Assembly (NCBI RefSeq): GCF_003003215.1
Contig: NZ_PVUF01000015.1
Coordinates: forward strand, 1-64,000
Direction of reading: 5' to 3'
DNA: 64,000 bases
Source: Tritonibacter scottomollicae
GTDB taxonomy: Bacteria; Pseudomonadota; Alphaproteobacteria; Rhodobacterales; Rhodobacteraceae
The notes beneath the pieces were generated by a model. The model did no database searches, was not told the origin of the DNA, and saw only the letters and a list, made by a program, of their open reading frames with translations. The translations under genes were made by a program, and so were the position numbers. Below are positions 52,576 through 60,731 of this stretch, piece after piece (position 1 is the stretch's first letter; the number at the start of each line of letters is the position of its first letter).

Positions 52576-53306
52576 AGTATGCTCCGGTCGTTGCAGCGAC
52601 ATTGTTTGCGCTACTGGTCTGGCAAATCATCGTCAGCGCCACCGGCCTGCCGAAGTTTATCCTGCCGGGGCCGATGCTGGTGGCGGAAACATGGTGGGAA
52701 AATCGCGCCATTATTGCCGAACACACCCTGACGACCGCGCTGGAGGTTCTGATCGGTCTGGCGATCGGGACCGCGCTTGGTATCGCGACGGCCATTCACC
52801 TGGCCAGCTCACGCATGGCGCGGGTGCTGATACAGCCCATTCTGGTGTTCACGCAGGCCTTGCCGGTGTTTGCGCTGGCACCGATCCTGACGCTATGGCT
52901 GGGCTTTGGCCTGTGGTCCAAGGTCGCGATGGCGGTGCTGATCATCTATTTTCCCATCACCGCGTCGTTCTTTGACGGCCTGATGCGCACGCCGCAGGGC
53001 TATCTCGATCTTGCGCGCACGATGCAGGCCAGCCCGTCGCGCATTCTGTGGAATATCCGCATTCCTGCCGCTTTGCCATCTCTGGCCTCGGGCGTGCGCC
53101 TTGCGGCGGTCTATGCCCCGATCGGCGCGGTCATCGGCGAATGGGTGGGGGCCTCGCGCGGGCTGGGCTATCTGATGTTGCTGGCGAATGGGCGCGCCAA
53201 GACGGATCTGATGTTCGCCGCGATGCTGACGCTTGGCGTGTTCTCGGTGCTGCTGCATCTCGGGGTGGCGCGATTGACCCGCAACCTTGGGCAACACGGC
53301 GCGTAG
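52572..53306 (+). CDS. thiX: Pyrimidine ABC transporter permease ThiX
   Basis: A 244-residue permease with about six membrane segments and the ATPase-contact motif in DLARTMQASPSRILWNIRIPAALPSLASGVRLA (SsuC/TauC type; EAA-like loop). I start at ATG 52572, which overlaps the thiZ stop. It is the last gene of the ten-gene thiamin operon. No terminator hairpin with a U-run was seen after it. Confidence 0.92.
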   Translation: MKYAPVVAATLFALLVWQIIVSATGLPKFILPGPMLVAETWWENRAIIAEHTLTTALEVLIGLAIGTALGIATAIHLASSRMARVLIQPILVFTQALPVFALAPILTLWLGFGLWSKVAMAVLIIYFPITASFFDGLMRTPQGYLDLARTMQASPSRILWNIRIPAALPSLASGVRLAAVYAPIGAVIGEWVGASRGLGYLMLLANGRAKTDLMFAAMLTLGVFSVLLHLGVARLTRNLGQHGA

Positions 53307-53426
53307 CAGCTGCAGGCGCGCTGGATCGACCATGGTCTCGACGCAAAATGAACGATCAGGGTTGCCTTTGCCCCGCCGCTCCGGTCACACCCTTGCCTGA
53401 GTATCATCAAAGACATTGGGGGTCCC

Positions 53427-53822
53427 ATGACCAAACTTGCCCACAGCATGATCCGCGTTTTGAACGAGGAGACGTCCGTTGCCTTCTACAAGGCCGCCTT
53501 TGCGATGGAGATCGCGGATCGGCTCGATTTTGACGACTTCACGCTGATCTACATGACCGCCCCCGAAGGTGCCTTCGAGCTGGAACTGACCGTCAACAAA
53601 TCCCGCACAGAGCCTTACGATCTGGGTGATGGCTATGGCCATATCGCATTGGTGGTTGCGGATCTGGAAGCGGCCCGCGCCCGGGTCGAAGCCGCAGGTG
53701 GGGCGCCGCGCGATATCGTCGATTTCCGCCCCGGCGGTGAACGCGTGGCGCGGTTCTTCTTTGTCGCCGACCCGGATGGCTATCAGATCGAAGTGATCGA
53801 GCAGGGCGGCCGCTTCCGCTAA
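53427..53822 (+). CDS. Lactoylglutathione lyase-like glyoxalase
   Basis: A 131-residue VOC protein of the GloA kind: LAHSMIRVLNEETSVAFYKAAF at the start (His ligand), GAFELELTVN (Glu ligand), GYGHIALVVADLEAA (His ligand) and FVADPDGYQIEVIEQ (Glu ligand). The four metal ligands are all present, so it is likely active on methylglyoxal-glutathione or a related hemithioacetal. It ends eight bases from the GlxA-type regulator on the other strand. It has its own start region of about 120 bases after thiX. Confidence 0.88.
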   Translation: MTKLAHSMIRVLNEETSVAFYKAAFAMEIADRLDFDDFTLIYMTAPEGAFELELTVNKSRTEPYDLGDGYGHIALVVADLEAARARVEAAGGAPRDIVDFRPGGERVARFFFVADPDGYQIEVIEQGGRFR

Positions 53823-53829
53823 TCCTCCG

Positions 53830-54861
53830 TTACCCAATGCGGCCGGAGCGGATTTCGAACGGGGACTGTCCGAAGCGCAGGCGGAACTTCTTGGAGAAAT
53901 GGCTCGGCGAGGAAAACCCCGTGGCCATGGCCACTTCGGTGATCGGCATCTCGCTCTGCAGCAGCAGGTTGCGGGCCCGGTCCAGACGCAGCTCGTCGTA
54001 GAACCGCTTGGGCGGCAGGCCCACATAGCGCAGGAACAGTCGTTCCACCTGCCGTTGCGAGATGCCGACCAGTTCGGAAAAACGCTGCATCGGCAGCGGG
54101 TATTCGACATTGTCATCCATCGCCCGGATGATCCGGCGCAGGCGCGGGTGGGTCACATGGGCAAAATGGGGCGAGATGTCGGAGGTCAGCGCCTGCAGCC
54201 GGTGCTGCTGGGTATAACTCAGCTCATCCGCCACCTGATCGGCCAGTTCGCTCCCCAGCAGGCTGCGGATGAAACACAGCGCCAGGTCGATCGCGGCGGT
54301 GCCCGCAGCGCAGGAAAAACTGTCGTGCTCATAGACAAAGGCGGAGCGCGCCAGCACCACCTGCGGATAGCGCTCGGCAAAGCTGCTCTGGTGGCGCCAA
54401 TGGGTGGTGGCGGTCTTACCGTTCAACAGCCCCGCCATCGCCAGCACCTCCGCGCCGCGATCCAGCCCGCCGCAGCGGACCCCGTGGCGCATGGCGCTGC
54501 GCAAGCCGCGCGTGACCGCATCAAGGGTGGCGCGCGGGATGTCAGGCGTGCCGCAGAGCAGCAGCAGATCGCCGCGCCGCAGATCCCGGAGGCTGCCCGC
54601 AACCGGTAGGGCAAGGCCTGAGGATGAAGTCACCGGCGCCCCGTCCAGCGTGATGCAGAGACTGCTCAGGGGCTGCGCACGGCACAGCCGGTTGGCCAGT
54701 GCCAGCGTGTCCAGAAGGCCACTGACCGACAGCAGCGAATGCCCGGGCAGCAGCATCAGCACAAAGCGCTGCACAGGCGCGCTGACCGGGCCGGCCGGGG
54801 CAGGCGCCGCGGGGGCGGCGGTCTCTTCCTCAGACATGTGCAGCGGTTTGTCCTGCAACAT
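53830..54861 (-). CDS. GlxA-type AraC-family regulator (DJ-1/PfpI-like sensor domain)
   Basis: A 343-residue regulator. The N-terminal DJ-1/PfpI-like domain (about 30-200) has FVLMLLPGHSLLSVSGLLDTLALAN and AEVLAMAGLLNGKTATTHWRHQ. The AraC double helix-turn-helix follows with FSELVGISQRQVERLF and ITEVAMATGFSSPSHFSKKFR. The nucleophile-elbow Cys of DJ-1 proteins is not kept, so the domain binds rather than cleaves. Relatives control glycine betaine, carnitine or choline catabolism. It lies just downstream of, and parallel to, the MttB-family gene. GGAG precedes the ATG. Confidence 0.9.
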   Translation of the reverse strand: MLQDKPLHMSEEETAAPAAPAPAGPVSAPVQRFVLMLLPGHSLLSVSGLLDTLALANRLCRAQPLSSLCITLDGAPVTSSSGLALPVAGSLRDLRRGDLLLLCGTPDIPRATLDAVTRGLRSAMRHGVRCGGLDRGAEVLAMAGLLNGKTATTHWRHQSSFAERYPQVVLARSAFVYEHDSFSCAAGTAAIDLALCFIRSLLGSELADQVADELSYTQQHRLQALTSDISPHFAHVTHPRLRRIIRAMDDNVEYPLPMQRFSELVGISQRQVERLFLRYVGLPPKRFYDELRLDRARNLLLQSEMPITEVAMATGFSSPSHFSKKFRLRFGQSPFEIRSGRIG

Positions 54862-54923
54862 CGGTCAATCTCCGGTCAGTGGCCTCCGGTCACGGGGGGG
54901 GCGCTCAGGGGGCCAGGGGAGGC

Positions 54924-56462
54924 TCAGGGCTCCCCCGCGCCGATCTCCTCGCGGCGGCGGATCACATAGGCGTCGAGCGCCTCGGCCACGCCCGGGTCCA
55001 GCGCTGGTTCCTCGTATTCACGCAGGGCCTGCTGCCACAGCTCGGTGGCGCGGGTCAGCGCGTCCTTGGCACCGGCGGCCTCCCAGCTCTCGTAGTTGGT
55101 CCAATCCGACAGCAACGGGCGATAGAACGCGGTCTCGTAACGCTCCATCGTATGCGCCGCGCCAAAGAAATGGCCGCCGGTGGGCACCGATTTGATCGCC
55201 TCCAGCCCAAGCTCATCTTCGCTGAAGCTGATCGGCTTCATGAATTCCTTCATGTTCTGGATGATCTCCACATCGAGGATGAATTTCTCCAGCGAGGCGG
55301 TCAGCCCGCCTTCGAGCCAGCCCGCCGCGTGGTAGATCAGATTGGCCCCGCCCATGGTGGCCCCCCAAGTGGACATCATCGTCTCATAGGCGGCCTGCAG
55401 GTCGACGCAATTGGAGGCATTGGCGTTCGAGGTCCGGTAGGGCACCCGGTAGCGCCGCGCCAGCTGGCCGGCGATGATATTGGCCTTGGTGTTCTCAGGC
55501 GTGCCAAAGGCCGGCGCGCCGGAGCGCATGTCGACGTTCGACGTGAACGCCCCATAGAGCACCGGCGTACCCGGGTTCACCAGCTGCGTCAGCACCACGC
55601 CAAACAGCGCCTCGGCATTCTGTTGCGCCATGGCGGCGGGCAGGGTCACCGGGGTCATCGCTCCCATCAGGGTGAAGGGCGTGATGCTGACCGGCTGGCC
55701 GTGTTCGGCCATTGCCATCAGCCCGTCGGTCATCGCCTCGTCCAGCAGCCGTGGCGAGTTCACCGAGATCACCGTGACCACGCCGGGCACCGCGCGCATC
55801 TCCTCGACCGAGATGCCGCGGCTGATCGCCATCATGTTGATGCCGTCCAAGGCCCGTCCGCGCCCAATGGCGGTGCAGTGAAATGTCAGATCCGACAGGG
55901 TGAGATTGGCCAGATAGGTGTCCAGGTGGCGGGTGTTGGCGGGCAGTTCCATCGGGGCCACCACCTGATTGCCGATGATGTTGACCGCGTTGAAGTGATG
56001 CGCCAGACGGATGAAATTGCAGTAATCCTCGTGGTTGCCGGGACGTCTGCCGTTGATCATGTCGTGGGTGTTGGGCGGGCCGGCGACAAGGCCGAAGTTC
56101 ATCGCGCTGCCGCCCATGGTGATGCGCTTTTCGGGATTGCGCGCCACCATGTCAAAACTCTGTGGCACGGTTTCCAGCGCCTTGTCGACGATACTCTCGT
56201 CGATGCGGATGGTCATCTCGTCCCGGTCCACGATGGCGCCCGCACGCTCAAACAGATCCATCACTGTCTCGCTCATCACCCGGATCCCGGCCTCCGACAG
56301 TACCCGCATGGAGGTGCGGTGGATCTGTTCGAGCTGCTCTTCGGTGACCACCTTCAGCGGTGCGTAGGGCAGGTGGGTCTGGCTCCAGGGGAGCTGCTCG
56401 ATCTTGTTTCCCGCACGTGCAGACATACCGCTGCGCCCGCCTCGTCGTCCTGATCTGGCCAT
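54924..56462 (-). CDS. MttB-family (non-pyrrolysine) methyltransferase
   Basis: A 512-residue TIM-barrel protein of the trimethylamine methyltransferase family. Signs are YAPLKVVTEEQLEQIHRTSM near 35, HDMINGRRPGNHEDY, RHLDTYLANLTLSDL, the central PVSITPFTLMGAMTPVTLPA and GGHFFGAAHTMERYE near the end. There is no in-frame amber codon, so it belongs to the non-pyrrolysine branch, whose members demethylate glycine betaine, proline betaine, carnitine or similar. They pass the methyl to a corrinoid protein. No corrinoid protein or MtgA partner gene is adjacent. ATG 56462 is preferred to an in-frame TTG at 56471. Confidence 0.9.
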   Translation of the reverse strand: MARSGRRGGRSGMSARAGNKIEQLPWSQTHLPYAPLKVVTEEQLEQIHRTSMRVLSEAGIRVMSETVMDLFERAGAIVDRDEMTIRIDESIVDKALETVPQSFDMVARNPEKRITMGGSAMNFGLVAGPPNTHDMINGRRPGNHEDYCNFIRLAHHFNAVNIIGNQVVAPMELPANTRHLDTYLANLTLSDLTFHCTAIGRGRALDGINMMAISRGISVEEMRAVPGVVTVISVNSPRLLDEAMTDGLMAMAEHGQPVSITPFTLMGAMTPVTLPAAMAQQNAEALFGVVLTQLVNPGTPVLYGAFTSNVDMRSGAPAFGTPENTKANIIAGQLARRYRVPYRTSNANASNCVDLQAAYETMMSTWGATMGGANLIYHAAGWLEGGLTASLEKFILDVEIIQNMKEFMKPISFSEDELGLEAIKSVPTGGHFFGAAHTMERYETAFYRPLLSDWTNYESWEAAGAKDALTRATELWQQALREYEEPALDPGVAEALDAYVIRRREEIGAGEP

Positions 56463-56608
56463 CTGGTCCAAGGTCCTTCATGTGCTGTTTTGCGCAAGCC
56501 TAACGAGCGGCGCGGCGCTTGACACATGGACAATCTGACCCCTATGACCTTATGAAACCGGGGTCATAGGCCGTCGATGGGGTGGCTTGGGTGCGGGAAA
56601 GGACGACG

Positions 56609-57520
56609 ATGCAGGATCTGCCGCCGCTGAATTATCTGCGCTCCTTCGAGGCCTCGGCCCGGATGCTCAGCTTTACCGAGGCGGCGCGGGAGTTGAACCT
56701 GACGCAGGCCGCCGTCAGCGGCCACATCCGCGCGCTGGAGCAGTATATCGGCGGGCCGCTGTTCGTGCGCCATCCGCGCTCCCTGACGCTGACGTCGCTG
56801 GGCAATGCCTATCTGCCAGGGGTGCAGCAGGCCTTGCAGCAGGTGAAGCAGGCGACCCATGCGATCCTGCGGCGGCGTGGCGCGGAGCGGGTGGTGATCT
56901 CCTGCCCGGTCAGCTTGGTGGACCACTGGCTGGCGGATCTGGTGGCCCGGTTCGGCGTGCAGCATCCCGGCGCAGCGGTGACCATCCATGGCCGCGTCTG
57001 GGTGGATGAGCCGCCGGAGATTGCCGATATCATCCTGACCAACGTGTATAAAGAGGCGCTGGATCGCGCCAGCCTCCCGCTGTGGCAGGACCAGATGGTG
57101 GCGGTCTGCGCACCGGGGTACCTGACGCAGATCGGCGGGATCGACGCGCCGGAGGATCTGCTGCGGGCGCGCTTGGTCCACAGCCTTGGGCGCACAGAAG
57201 TGTGGTTGCAGGTGTTCCAGCGCCTCGGTCTGCCGGCCGCCACCGCGGATCCGGGGGCGGAGGGCGCGTGTCAGGCGAATACCTTCGGCTCGGTCGTTGC
57301 GCTGGCCGAGGCCGGGCATGGGGTGGCGGTGGTGCCGGGCGTTTTTGCCCGCGCCGGGCTGGGCGCGGGGCGGCTGGTGGCGCCGCTGGGTCAGGTGGGC
57401 CCGTGCCCCTGGGTCTGCACCATTTCCGACAGCAGCCTGTTGACCTCGGACGCGGCGCGGGCGCTGCATCGGTTCATCCAGGCGGAGGCCACCGCGCATC
57501 CGCCTGTTCTGGACGGATAA
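56609..57520 (+). CDS. GcvA-type LysR-family regulator
   Basis: A 303-residue LysR protein of the GcvA/DsdC branch. It starts LPPLNYLRSFEASARMLSFT, has LTQAAVSGHIRALEQYIGGP as the recognition helix region, and the effector domain has HSLGRTEVWLQVFQRLG and GHGVAVVPGVFARAGLGAG. AAGGA precedes ATG 56609; a GTG at 56582 in the same frame is less likely. It is divergent from the MttB-family gene and upstream of the aminotransferase, so it could regulate either. A link to glycine or methylamine metabolism fits its subgroup. Confidence 0.9.
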   Translation: MQDLPPLNYLRSFEASARMLSFTEAARELNLTQAAVSGHIRALEQYIGGPLFVRHPRSLTLTSLGNAYLPGVQQALQQVKQATHAILRRRGAERVVISCPVSLVDHWLADLVARFGVQHPGAAVTIHGRVWVDEPPEIADIILTNVYKEALDRASLPLWQDQMVAVCAPGYLTQIGGIDAPEDLLRARLVHSLGRTEVWLQVFQRLGLPAATADPGAEGACQANTFGSVVALAEAGHGVAVVPGVFARAGLGAGRLVAPLGQVGPCPWVCTISDSSLLTSDAARALHRFIQAEATAHPPVLDG

Positions 57521-57594
57521 TCCCACCGCCCCTTGCCAAGCCGGGCGGGCGCATGGTCTGTCTGCCTGCAAAGAGACAACAGACGAGATCCCGC

Positions 57595-58548
57595 ATGACA
57601 CTGGACCAGAGCCCCACCCACTCCACCCATGACGCCGAGGCCGATGACCGCAACGATCACATTAAGATCTATGTGAACGGTGAGATCGTGCCCAAGGAGG
57701 AGGCCACGGTCTCGGTCTATGACTCCGGTTTCATGCTGGGCGATGGCATGTGGGAGGGGATGCGGTTGTATGATGGTGAGTGGGCGTTCTTCGACGCGCA
57801 TATGGACCGGCTGTTCAACTCGTTGAAGTCGGTGTCGCTGGAGATCGACATGGGGCCGGAGGACATCCGCGACATCCTTGATCGGACCGCAGCGGCCAAC
57901 GGGATGACCGGCGATGCCCATTGCCGGTTGATGATCACCCGCGGGCGCAAGGCCAAGCCGTTTCAGCATCCGGCCCTGTCGAAATGGGGGCCGACCGTGG
58001 TCGCCATCGTGGAACATTCCAAACCGGCCGAAAGCCTCTCGGCCCATGGCATTCGCTTGGCGACCGTGCCGCAGGTGCGTGGGCTGCCGATGAGCCAGGA
58101 CGCCAAATACAACAGTCATTCCAAGCTGAACTGCGTAATCGCCTGCCTGCAGGCCGAACAGGCGGGGGCGGACGAGGGGCTGATGCTCGATCCGCATGGG
58201 TTTGTGAACACCACCAATGCCTGCAATTTCTTCATCGTGCGGCGGGGCGAGGTTTGGACCTCGACCGGGGACTACTGCATGAACGGGGTCACCCGGCAGA
58301 ATGTGATCGACCTGTGCCGCGCGAACGACATCCCTGTGCATGAGAAGAACTTTTCGCTCTATGAGGCCTATGGCGCCGATGAGGCCTTCCTGACCGGTAC
58401 CTTTGGCGCGCAGACGCCGGTGGCCCTGATCGACGGCAAGGAGATCGGTGACGGCGCGCGTCCGGTGACGGCGCGCATTCGCACGCTCTACAAGGATCTG
58501 GTGGCAAAAACCGTGGCCGCGCAGAAAGCGGCGCGCTCATCGGGCTGA
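57595..58548 (+). CDS. Class IV aminotransferase (BCAT / D-amino acid aminotransferase-like), atypical
   Basis: A 317-residue fold-type IV PLP enzyme. It opens KIYVNGEIVPKEEATVSVYD, then GFMLGDGMWEGMRLYDGEWA. The PLP Lys is in QDAKYNSHSKLN, followed by GADEGLMLDPHG and the late FLTGTFGAQTPV. In branched-chain and D-amino acid aminotransferases a Glu that contacts the PLP ring nitrogen sits in the EGSG-type motif; here the stretch is FVNTTNACNFF, so the Glu is replaced. The reaction may differ. The frame is open to 57082, but that part is a shadow of the LysR gene; the start is ATG 57595. Confidence 0.85.
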   Translation: MTLDQSPTHSTHDAEADDRNDHIKIYVNGEIVPKEEATVSVYDSGFMLGDGMWEGMRLYDGEWAFFDAHMDRLFNSLKSVSLEIDMGPEDIRDILDRTAAANGMTGDAHCRLMITRGRKAKPFQHPALSKWGPTVVAIVEHSKPAESLSAHGIRLATVPQVRGLPMSQDAKYNSHSKLNCVIACLQAEQAGADEGLMLDPHGFVNTTNACNFFIVRRGEVWTSTGDYCMNGVTRQNVIDLCRANDIPVHEKNFSLYEAYGADEAFLTGTFGAQTPVALIDGKEIGDGARPVTARIRTLYKDLVAKTVAAQKAARSSG

Positions 58549-58673
58549 GGTCCGCCTAATGCTGTGTTGGCCGAGTTGGCAGGGGCCGCGGCCGCATGCC
58601 GGACAGGTCATGCGAGGAAATGGTCAAGCCCTGCCGGCCGCCTGCGAGAGAGGCGACAGAGGCCAAAACGTGA

Positions 58674-58706
58674 AGCGACCGCCCATGTGTGACCCGGGCG
58701 GTCGCT
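58674..58706. terminator. Strong hairpin between convergent aminotransferase and chemoreceptor genes
   Basis: Perfect 11-base stem AGCGACCGCCC / GGGCGGTCGCT with an 11-base loop, between genes that end at 58548 (plus) and 58764 (minus). On the minus strand TCACGTTTT follows, so it fits a terminator for the chemoreceptor and may work in both directions. Confidence 0.65.
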
Positions 58707-58763
58707 CTGTAAGGTCAGGTTGGGGTCGCGTTCTTATCGAGTGTGATGGGACCGCGACCGGGT

Positions 58764-60536
58764 TTAAGACGCTTGGCGTTGCACGTTGTCGTCGTCGCGT
58801 TCGCTGACCTGAAACTGGCGGGCGTTCAGCGCCAGTGTGTTGGCTTCGTCGCGCAGGCGCTGGGTTGCGGCAGAGGTTTCTTCGAACATTGCTGCGTTCT
58901 GCTGTGTAACCTGGTCCAGTTGATCGGCTGCCGAGGTGATTTCCGACAGGCCGGTCGATTGTTCACGGGCTGCTTCGGCCAATGCGCTCACGGTTTCGTT
59001 GATGGCGCTGATATGTTCGTTGATCTCGTCCAGCGCCGTGCCGGAGTCACGCGCCAGAGCAACGCCCGTTTCTACCTCACGGTTGGCATTGCCGATGAGG
59101 TCTGCAATCTCGCGAGCCGCATCCGATGACTTGCCGGCCAGTGCGCGCACTTCGCCCGCAACCACCGCAAAGCCACGTCCTGCTTCGCCGGCCCGTGCGG
59201 CCTCGACCCCTGCATTCAGGGCCAACAGGCTGGTCTGAAAGGAGATATCATCGATCAGCGACGTAATGCTGGAAATCTTGGCAGAGCTTTCCTCGATGCC
59301 ACGCATGGCCTCGATCGTCTTGCGGACAACTTGTGCGCCACGCTCGGTGCGCTCGCTGGCCTGCTGCACACGTTCAGAGGCCGCACGGCTTTCTTCGGCG
59401 GAGTTCCTGACCGAAGCTGAGAGTTCCGTGAGCGCTGCCGAGGTTTCCTCGAGCGATGCCGCCTGCGTTTCGGTGCGCATGCCCAATTCGCGCGAGGAGC
59501 TGTCGAGGGCTTCACTCTCGCTCTCGATCCGCTCGACGCCGATCACCAGCTTGCGCATCAGATCTGAGATCTGTGTCACCGTGGCGTTGAAGTCTTCAGC
59601 CACCTGGCGGAATTCCTCGGGCATGGCGTCATCCACCCGAACGGTCAGATCGCCCTCGGCAAATTTGGCCAGTCGCTGGCTCAGGATCGCAACCACGCGC
59701 TGTCGCTCTTCGTCCTTGAGTTGCGCCTCTGCTTCCAATGCGGCTTGCATCTGCAAGCCATCGCGGAAATTGGCAACCGCATGGGCCATCTGGCCGATTT
59801 CACTGCGATCCGAGAGGCCGGGTACATCGGATTCGAGATCTCCGTCGGCCATGGTCGCCATACGCTCCTTAAGCGCATTGAGGGGCGGCAGCATGCTGCG
59901 GATGATCAGCAATGACACCCCGATCAGGACCGCCAGAGCCACGCCGAGCCCGGCCAGAGCGCGCATACGCATCCGTGCGATGTCGGCCTCAATGTCATTT
60001 ACATAGGCACCGGTACCCAGATACCAATCCCAAGGTTCGTAGTACTGAGCATAGGTCAGCTTTGGTTCGACCTTTTTGGTCGCCGGGTTCTCGAAATAGA
60101 TGGTGGAGACGGAACGTCCCTCAGAATCCATGCTGCCGAGAATCGCCTCGAAAATCTTGTTGCCATGCACATCCTTCAGATTGCGTTGGCTTTCGCCGCC
60201 GACCCATTGTGGACGGAACGGGTGGACGGAATAGACGATGTCGCTGTCGAAGGCGTAGATGTAGCCATTGTCGCCAAAACGCAGGTCGTTCAGGATCTGA
60301 TAGACGGCATCTTTTGCCTCTTCCAGCGTCATTTCTCCAGCTTCTACGCGATTGCTGTAGGCCTCTATATGGCTGAGGCCGACGTCCGTGATGTGACGCA
60401 GCTCTTCTGTCCTGAGGTCGTAGGCCGCCTCGGATGCGTGGTTAAGCGTGAAGAAAGTCAAACTTGCAGCTGCAATGAGTGCAAGCGCCACGAGGGCGTA
60501 AATCCGGTTGGATAAACCGTAAAATGCGGCGGGCAT
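58764..60536 (-). CDS. Methyl-accepting chemotaxis protein with a single Cache sensor
   Basis: A 590-residue chemoreceptor. A first membrane segment at about 10-30 is followed by a periplasmic sCache_2-type domain at about 35-185, with DLRFGDNGYIYAFDSD, VYSVHPFRPQWVGG and YEPWDWYLGTGAYVNDIEADI. A second membrane segment at about 195-215, HAMP (MLPPLNALKERMATMADGDLESD) and the signalling tip [20 protein letters not shown] complete it. Cache_2 receptors often sense small carboxylic acids. ATG 60536 is chosen since the residues upstream are not family-like. It is monocistronic, with no CheR-tether at the C-terminus. Confidence 0.92.
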   Translation of the reverse strand: MPAAFYGLSNRIYALVALALIAAASLTFFTLNHASEAAYDLRTEELRHITDVGLSHIEAYSNRVEAGEMTLEEAKDAVYQILNDLRFGDNGYIYAFDSDIVYSVHPFRPQWVGGESQRNLKDVHGNKIFEAILGSMDSEGRSVSTIYFENPATKKVEPKLTYAQYYEPWDWYLGTGAYVNDIEADIARMRMRALAGLGVALAVLIGVSLLIIRSMLPPLNALKERMATMADGDLESDVPGLSDRSEIGQMAHAVANFRDGLQMQAALEAEAQLKDEERQRVVAILSQRLAKFAEGDLTVRVDDAMPEEFRQVAEDFNATVTQISDLMRKLVIGVERIESESEALDSSSRELGMRTETQAASLEETSAALTELSASVRNSAEESRAASERVQQASERTERGAQVVRKTIEAMRGIEESSAKISSITSLIDDISFQTSLLALNAGVEAARAGEAGRGFAVVAGEVRALAGKSSDAAREIADLIGNANREVETGVALARDSGTALDEINEHISAINETVSALAEAAREQSTGLSEITSAADQLDQVTQQNAAMFEETSAATQRLRDEANTLALNARQFQVSERDDDNVQRQAS

Positions 60537-60670
60537 GGTGGTAGGCCTTGCGTGTTTTCGATTGCTCCCAGTTTCGGACAAAATTGCTAACGGCTGATTT
60601 ACATGGAAGGTCTGACACACATGTGATTGGCCGATATTCGTATTTTGCAAGCCGACTGATCCGCGGGCCT

Positions 60671-60705
60671 AAAAAAGGCAACGCCCGGACTGTGCCGGGC
60701 GTTGC
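60671..60705 (-). terminator. Intrinsic terminator of icd
   Basis: On the minus strand: perfect 11-base stem GCAACGCCCGG - CACAGT - CCGGGCGTTGC followed by CTTTTTT. It begins 27 bases after the icd stop codon. This is the clearest Rho-independent terminator in the window. Confidence 0.93.
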
Positions 60706-60731
60706 GTGTTCTTGACGTTTTCAAAACCGGC

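Noticed and set aside
54879-56453. A 524-codon plus-strand frame opposite the MttB-family gene
   Set aside because: It is the antisense shadow of a conserved gene, rich in His, Gly and Arg, with no homology.
54924-56462. Pyrrolysine-type trimethylamine methyltransferase
   Set aside because: No in-frame amber codon is present, and no pyl genes are in the window.
57082-57594. Upstream extension of the aminotransferase frame
   Set aside because: This part lies inside the LysR gene in another frame and has no aminotransferase likeness; the family start is at 57595.
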